Below are positions 61,017-64,000 of a stretch of DNA of 64,000 nucleotides, piece after piece. The notes below the pieces were generated by a model. That model saw only the letters and a program-made list of their open reading frames with translations. It did not search any database and was not told where the DNA came from. The DNA lies in the NCBI RefSeq assembly GCF_014640315.1, contig NZ_BMGS01000010.1:62001-126000 (forward strand), given 5' to 3'. The stretch is from Hymenobacter glacieicola (GTDB lineage: Bacteria > Bacteroidota > Bacteroidia > Cytophagales > Hymenobacteraceae). Numbering within the stretch: position 1 is the first letter of the stretch; each line of letters starts with the position of its first letter. The translations under genes were made by a program, and so were the position numbers.

Positions 61017-61646
61017 CTATTTTAGGTAGAAAGTAAGTGCCAGCCCTGTGCGTGGCACTGGTGAAGCAGAAGGAAGCAAGGCGGGGTCAAGGCGCAGACT
61101 TAAATCTTCGCTGATATCGAAGTCGCGCAAGTGGGCATCTACCAGCGCATCCAGAATAGTAATGCCATAGGCCAAGGCCGTGTAGGCAATAAATTTGTCG
61201 CGGGCGCCACGGTAATTTTGCAGGCCTACAATGACGTTTTGCCGGGAGGGCTCGCGCCGTACGCGGGAGCCTTTTAGTTCAGCAAGCGTTTTGCCGTTGT
61301 CCAGGTCATTCTTGGCAGTTTTGTACTCTTTAAAGGCCTTTTGATAGAAATACAGGCCGTAGCCCGTCCCCCCGATGGCTCCGTACACCAAAGGCAGCTT
61401 CCAGTACCGGCGGTTATACACCTGCCCGGCCCCCGGCAGCACCAACGCCAGCAGGGCGGCCTTCTGCGGCCTGGTAACGCGCATGCCCAGCAGCCGCTCC
61501 GTGCGCCGCGACGAATCCGGCACGACTTGGGTAGCTACCCGGGCCGAGTCGGGGCCCGCCGTGACGGTTTGCGCCTGCGCACTTTTCCCTAGCAGCACCA
61601 AACCAACCAGAAGCAGTAGCTGAAGGAAAAGACGTGAACAGCGCAT
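61017..61646 (-). CDS. DUF5683 domain protein
   Basis: A 209-residue protein with a signal peptide ending near GKSAQA, a polar stretch, and the DUF5683 core with KAALLALVLPGAGQVYNRRYWKLPLVYG and YTALAYGITILDALVDAHLRDFD, both partly hydrophobic. It is a Bacteroidota family always near parB and dapB; its role is unknown. The 242-nt gap upstream to parB holds no gene that I can see. Confidence 0.85.
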   Translation of the reverse strand: MRCSRLFLQLLLLVGLVLLGKSAQAQTVTAGPDSARVATQVVPDSSRRTERLLGMRVTRPQKAALLALVLPGAGQVYNRRYWKLPLVYGAIGGTGYGLYFYQKAFKEYKTAKNDLDNGKTLAELKGSRVRREPSRQNVIVGLQNYRGARDKFIAYTALAYGITILDALVDAHLRDFDISEDLSLRLDPALLPSASPVPRTGLALTFYLK

Positions 61647-61888
61647 AAGACGAATTTCTGCCGGGGCCAGTCGGAAGCAAGGCCGCGGCAGGTGAAGTTG
61701 ACTGTACTCTCCGAAACCAGCGCCCCGCCACTTCGGCCACGAACCCTAAAACCAGCTAACGCCTACGTTTATCCGGTTAGTCTGCCCAGAAGCGGCGGGG
61801 CCTGAAAAGCCGATTCGCCGGTCCGCGCCCCAAAGGCCTCAACGTAGCGGGCAGGTAGCAAGGTAGGCTTGGGCCGGGAAGAGAAAGG

Positions 61889-62845
61889 TTACGCGGGCTG
61901 CAGAATGTGCAGAATACGCTGCATGTCCTCCACCGAATCGAAAGCAATTTTGATTTCGCCCCGGCCCTGGGGCCCGGGCTTCACCATCACGCGGCTACCG
62001 AAACGCTCCGAGAGATGACGCTCGGCGCGCTTGAGCTCCGCCGGCGGAACTACCGGGGCCGCTGGTTGAGTAGGTTTCTTTTCCGCGTCGGTGGGGGCGC
62101 CGGCGCCGGTTCGCACCAGTTGCTCCACGCGGCGCACGGAAAGGTCCTCGTCCACAATGCGGCGGAATAGGCTGAGCTGCTGCTCAGTATCCTCCACGTT
62201 AACCAGCGCCCGGGCGTGGCCCATGCTGATAACGTTGTCGCGCAGGCCAATCTGGATGTCGGGGGGCAGCTTCAGCAGACGCAGGTAGTTGGTAACGGTC
62301 GAGCGGTTTTTGCCCACCCGGTCGCCCAGCTCTTCCTGCTTCAGGTTGCACTCGCTTACCAAGCGTTGGTAGCTTAGGGCTATTTCAATAGCATTGAGGT
62401 TCTCGCGCTGGATGTTCTCAATCAGGGCCATTTCCAGCATCTGCTGGTCATCGGCCTTGCGGATGTAAGCCGGAATGGCATCGAGGCCGGCCAGCTTGGA
62501 GGCCTGCAGGCGCCGTTCCCCCGAAATAAGCTGGTAGGCGTTGGTACCGGTCTGGCGCACCGTAACGGGCTGGATAATGCCTTGCAGCTTGATGCTCTCG
62601 GCTAGTTCCTGCAGGGCCGCCTGGTCGAAGTGGGTGCGGGGCTGGTAAGGGTTGGCCTCAATCTGGTTCACGGCAATCAGGCCCACCGAGTTCACCGGGT
62701 GCGGAACCAGACCCAGCCGCTCACTTTTCTTCTCGTAGCTGCCCTCAATCAGGGCGTTCAGTCCCCGGCCCAAACCGCCAACTTTGCGCTTAACGGCGGC
62801 GGAAGCCGCGGCCGGCGTATTCTTCTCTTCGTTTTTCTCTGACAT
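61889..62845 (-). CDS. parB: chromosome partitioning protein ParB
   Basis: CTPase that loads at parS sites and spreads to form the centromere-like complex with ParA. The 318-residue protein has GGLGRGLNALIEG, the ParB/Srx fold with NPYQPRTHFDQAALQELAESI (split), GERRLQASKLAGL, ALIENIQRENLNAIEIALSY, and the HTH with GDRVGKNRSTVTNYLRLLKL. A Pro/Ala linker leads to a C-terminal dimer domain. ATG at 62845 gives MSEKNEEKNTPAAAS. It lies downstream of parA with a 276-nt gap. Confidence 0.95.
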   Translation of the reverse strand: MSEKNEEKNTPAAASAAVKRKVGGLGRGLNALIEGSYEKKSERLGLVPHPVNSVGLIAVNQIEANPYQPRTHFDQAALQELAESIKLQGIIQPVTVRQTGTNAYQLISGERRLQASKLAGLDAIPAYIRKADDQQMLEMALIENIQRENLNAIEIALSYQRLVSECNLKQEELGDRVGKNRSTVTNYLRLLKLPPDIQIGLRDNVISMGHARALVNVEDTEQQLSLFRRIVDEDLSVRRVEQLVRTGAGAPTDAEKKPTQPAAPVVPPAELKRAERHLSERFGSRVMVKPGPQGRGEIKIAFDSVEDMQRILHILQPA

Positions 62846-62927
62846 ACCTGCAAGCAGCCCTCGCCCAATAGCACGGAGCGAAAGCGGGATCCAAAAATAC
62901 ACAAACGCCCGGGATGGCGGGGAAATT

Positions 62928-62957
62928 TGTTCCACGACTTGAAAAATTCGTGAAACA
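62928..62957. other. split parS-like half-sites upstream of parB
   Basis: TGTTCCACG (62928-62936) and CGTGAAACA (62949-62957) are inverted half-sites of the parS consensus TGTTTCACGTGAAACA, 8 of 9 matching each other, but 12 nt apart instead of fused. It could be an autoregulatory ParB site or chance. Confidence 0.3.
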
Positions 62958-63031
62958 CTACGTATCAGATTGCTACCTCCCGCGTCAGCGGGGTAGCCTG
63001 GTGGGAGAGAACGAAGCTCCAGAAGCTAAAA

Positions 63032-63084
63032 CCCCCGCGGGGCAGCGCCCGCCGTCGTTAAACGAATGGTGCTGCCCCGCGGGG
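63032..63084. terminator. long GC-rich hairpin between parA and parB
   Basis: CCCCGCGGGGCAGC (from about 63034) pairs with GCTGCCCCGCGGGG (63071-63084); the loop is about 20 nt. Each arm is itself palindromic (CCCCGCGGGG). It follows the parA stop (63122) on the minus strand and may end or dampen the transcript before parB. Confidence 0.65.
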
Positions 63085-63121
63085 ATTCTTTCGAGCGGTA
63101 CGAATAAGGCCGCCGGTAGCG

Positions 63122-63937
63122 CTACGCCGCAGTATCCTCGGCGGCTTGCTCCTGCTCGGGGTCAGCCGAAACCACGTTCTTTTCCACGATTTCGCGGGCC
63201 AGATTAAGGTAGCTGATGCTGCCCTTGCTCTCGGCATCGTGCAGAATAACGGGAATACCGAAGCTCGGCGACTCCGACAATTTCACGTTGCGCGGAATGA
63301 TGGTGTCGAACACGAGCTGCTGGAAGTGCAGCTTTACTTCTTCTACTACCTGGTTGGAAAGGCGCAACCGCACATCGTACATCGTGAGCAGAATGCCCTC
63401 AATTTCCAGTTCCTCGTTCAGGCGACTCTGAATGATTTTGATGGTATTCAGCAGCTTGCCCAGGCCTTCCAGGGCGAAATATTCGCACTGCACCGGCACA
63501 ATTACGGAGTGCGCGGCCGTGAGGGCGTTTACCGTAATCAGGCCCAGGGAAGGCGAGCAGTCGATGATAATAAAGTCGTACTGATCGGCCAGGGGGCGCA
63601 GGGCCTCCTTCATTTTCTCTTCCCGGTTGGGTAGGTTGATCATCTCCACCTCGGCCCCTACCAGGTCGATATGGGAGGGAATCAGGTCGAGGTGGGGCAG
63701 CAGGGTGGTCTGCAGGATGATGTCCTGCACGTTAATCCCGTCTACCATGCACTCGTAAATGCTGTTCTGAATGTCCTTCGGGTCGAAGCCGACGCCGGAA
63801 GTGGCATTGGCCTGGGGGTCGGCATCCACGAGCAGGGTCCGATATTCCAGCGCCGCCAGCGAGGCCGCGAGGTTGATCGAGGAGGTGGTTTTACCGACCC
63901 CGCCCTTTTGGTTGGCTACCGCAATGATTTTGCCCAT
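63122..63937 (-). CDS. parA: chromosome partitioning ATPase ParA (Soj)
   Basis: Deviant Walker ATPase that binds DNA non-specifically and positions ParB-parS complexes. The 271-residue protein has the deviant P-loop KGGVGKTTSSINLA (K11 to T17 core), LLVDADPQANATSGVG, DFIIIDCSPSLGLITVNAL and PVQCEYFALEGLGKLL, all of the short chromosomal type without an N-terminal HTH. The C-terminus is acidic. parB follows on the same strand. Confidence 0.95.
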   Translation of the reverse strand: MGKIIAVANQKGGVGKTTSSINLAASLAALEYRTLLVDADPQANATSGVGFDPKDIQNSIYECMVDGINVQDIILQTTLLPHLDLIPSHIDLVGAEVEMINLPNREEKMKEALRPLADQYDFIIIDCSPSLGLITVNALTAAHSVIVPVQCEYFALEGLGKLLNTIKIIQSRLNEELEIEGILLTMYDVRLRLSNQVVEEVKLHFQQLVFDTIIPRNVKLSESPSFGIPVILHDAESKGSISYLNLAREIVEKNVVSADPEQEQAAEDTAA

Positions 63938-64000
63938 GTGGTTGAAAGCTGGTGGCTATCAGCGGTGAGCTGTTAGCTTGTCTCGGGTAATGCAAGAAAT

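Noticed and set aside
63948..63979. Possible left arm of another repeat element (AGCTGGTGGCTATCAGC-like units) at the window end
   Set aside because: The units look heptad-like but the partner arm would be outside the window, so an inverted repeat cannot be shown.

Overview
This 64 kb window looks like a chromosomal segment of a GC-rich member of the Bacteroidota, most likely Hymenobacter or a close relative in the Cytophagales. The reasons are a Bacteroidota-type caa3 oxidase cluster with two CoxIII genes, a secreted protein with a C-terminal type IX secretion sorting domain, Bacteroidota-only families (DUF3098, DUF4394, DUF5683), the gene orders ftsX-DUF3098-uppP-truB-ribF and parA-parB-DUF5683-dapB-lepB, and -7 promoter boxes of the TAnnTTTG type. 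I see no phage genes, transposase, CRISPR array or rRNA operon. The only tRNA is tRNA-Cys. Genus assignment is inference from gene content.

Layout: 1-6.2 kb is the end of a cytochrome c oxidase operon (coxI end, heme A synthase, heme O synthase, two CoxIII, CoxIV, SCO, DUF420, a small CxxC membrane protein, DUF983). 6.3-14 kb holds a very large NtrY-like sensor kinase and a giant outer-membrane protein of unknown role. 14-16.3 kb is a secreted GH20 hexosaminidase. 16.4-24.5 kb is a MoxR / DUF58 / DUF4350 / DUF4129 / SpoIIM-like cluster with a divergent RDD gene and, unusually, a translationally coupled NADAR gene between MoxR and DUF58. 24.6-31 kb carries a type IX secreted DUF4394 protein, a GNAT-nitrilase fusion, and the two subunits of a 3-oxoacid CoA-transferase. 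31.1-40.2 kb is a long minus-strand run of housekeeping envelope genes (ribF, truB, uppP, DUF3098, ftsX, tamB), divergent from tsaD-smpB-NlpC/P60-HNH (40.5-43.7 kb). 43.9-48 kb has an alpha/beta hydrolase, a DUF3298 lipoprotein, a fatty-acid desaturase and a decayed gene. 48.1-56.4 kb has rpsA, tRNA-Cys, cyanophycin synthetase, a coiled-coil protein, a TPMT-like methyltransferase, kdsA and a candidate structured RNA. 56.4-64 kb has a methyltransferase, apaG, ung, lepB, dapB, DUF5683, parB and parA.

The most unusual signal is in the gaps between genes. At least a dozen intergenic regions are filled by large inverted repeats (arms about 20-43 bp, up to perfectly complementary) whose arms are degenerate tandem repeats with a period near 7 nt. 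They fall into sequence families (GTGAAAT/GGTGAG, CGGATTT, AGAAGCTAG, AATTAAA, TTGGGGG) plus two REP-like palindromes. Arms begin on, inside or within a few bases of stop codons; in convergent pairs they abut both stop codons, and in some cases they supply the stop codon or the last codons. Two of the CGGATTT copies each contain an ordinary terminator hairpin nested inside. This looks like a dispersed, non-coding palindromic element family. The second candidate is a roughly 255-nt multi-hairpin RNA downstream of kdsA with its own -7 box and terminator.
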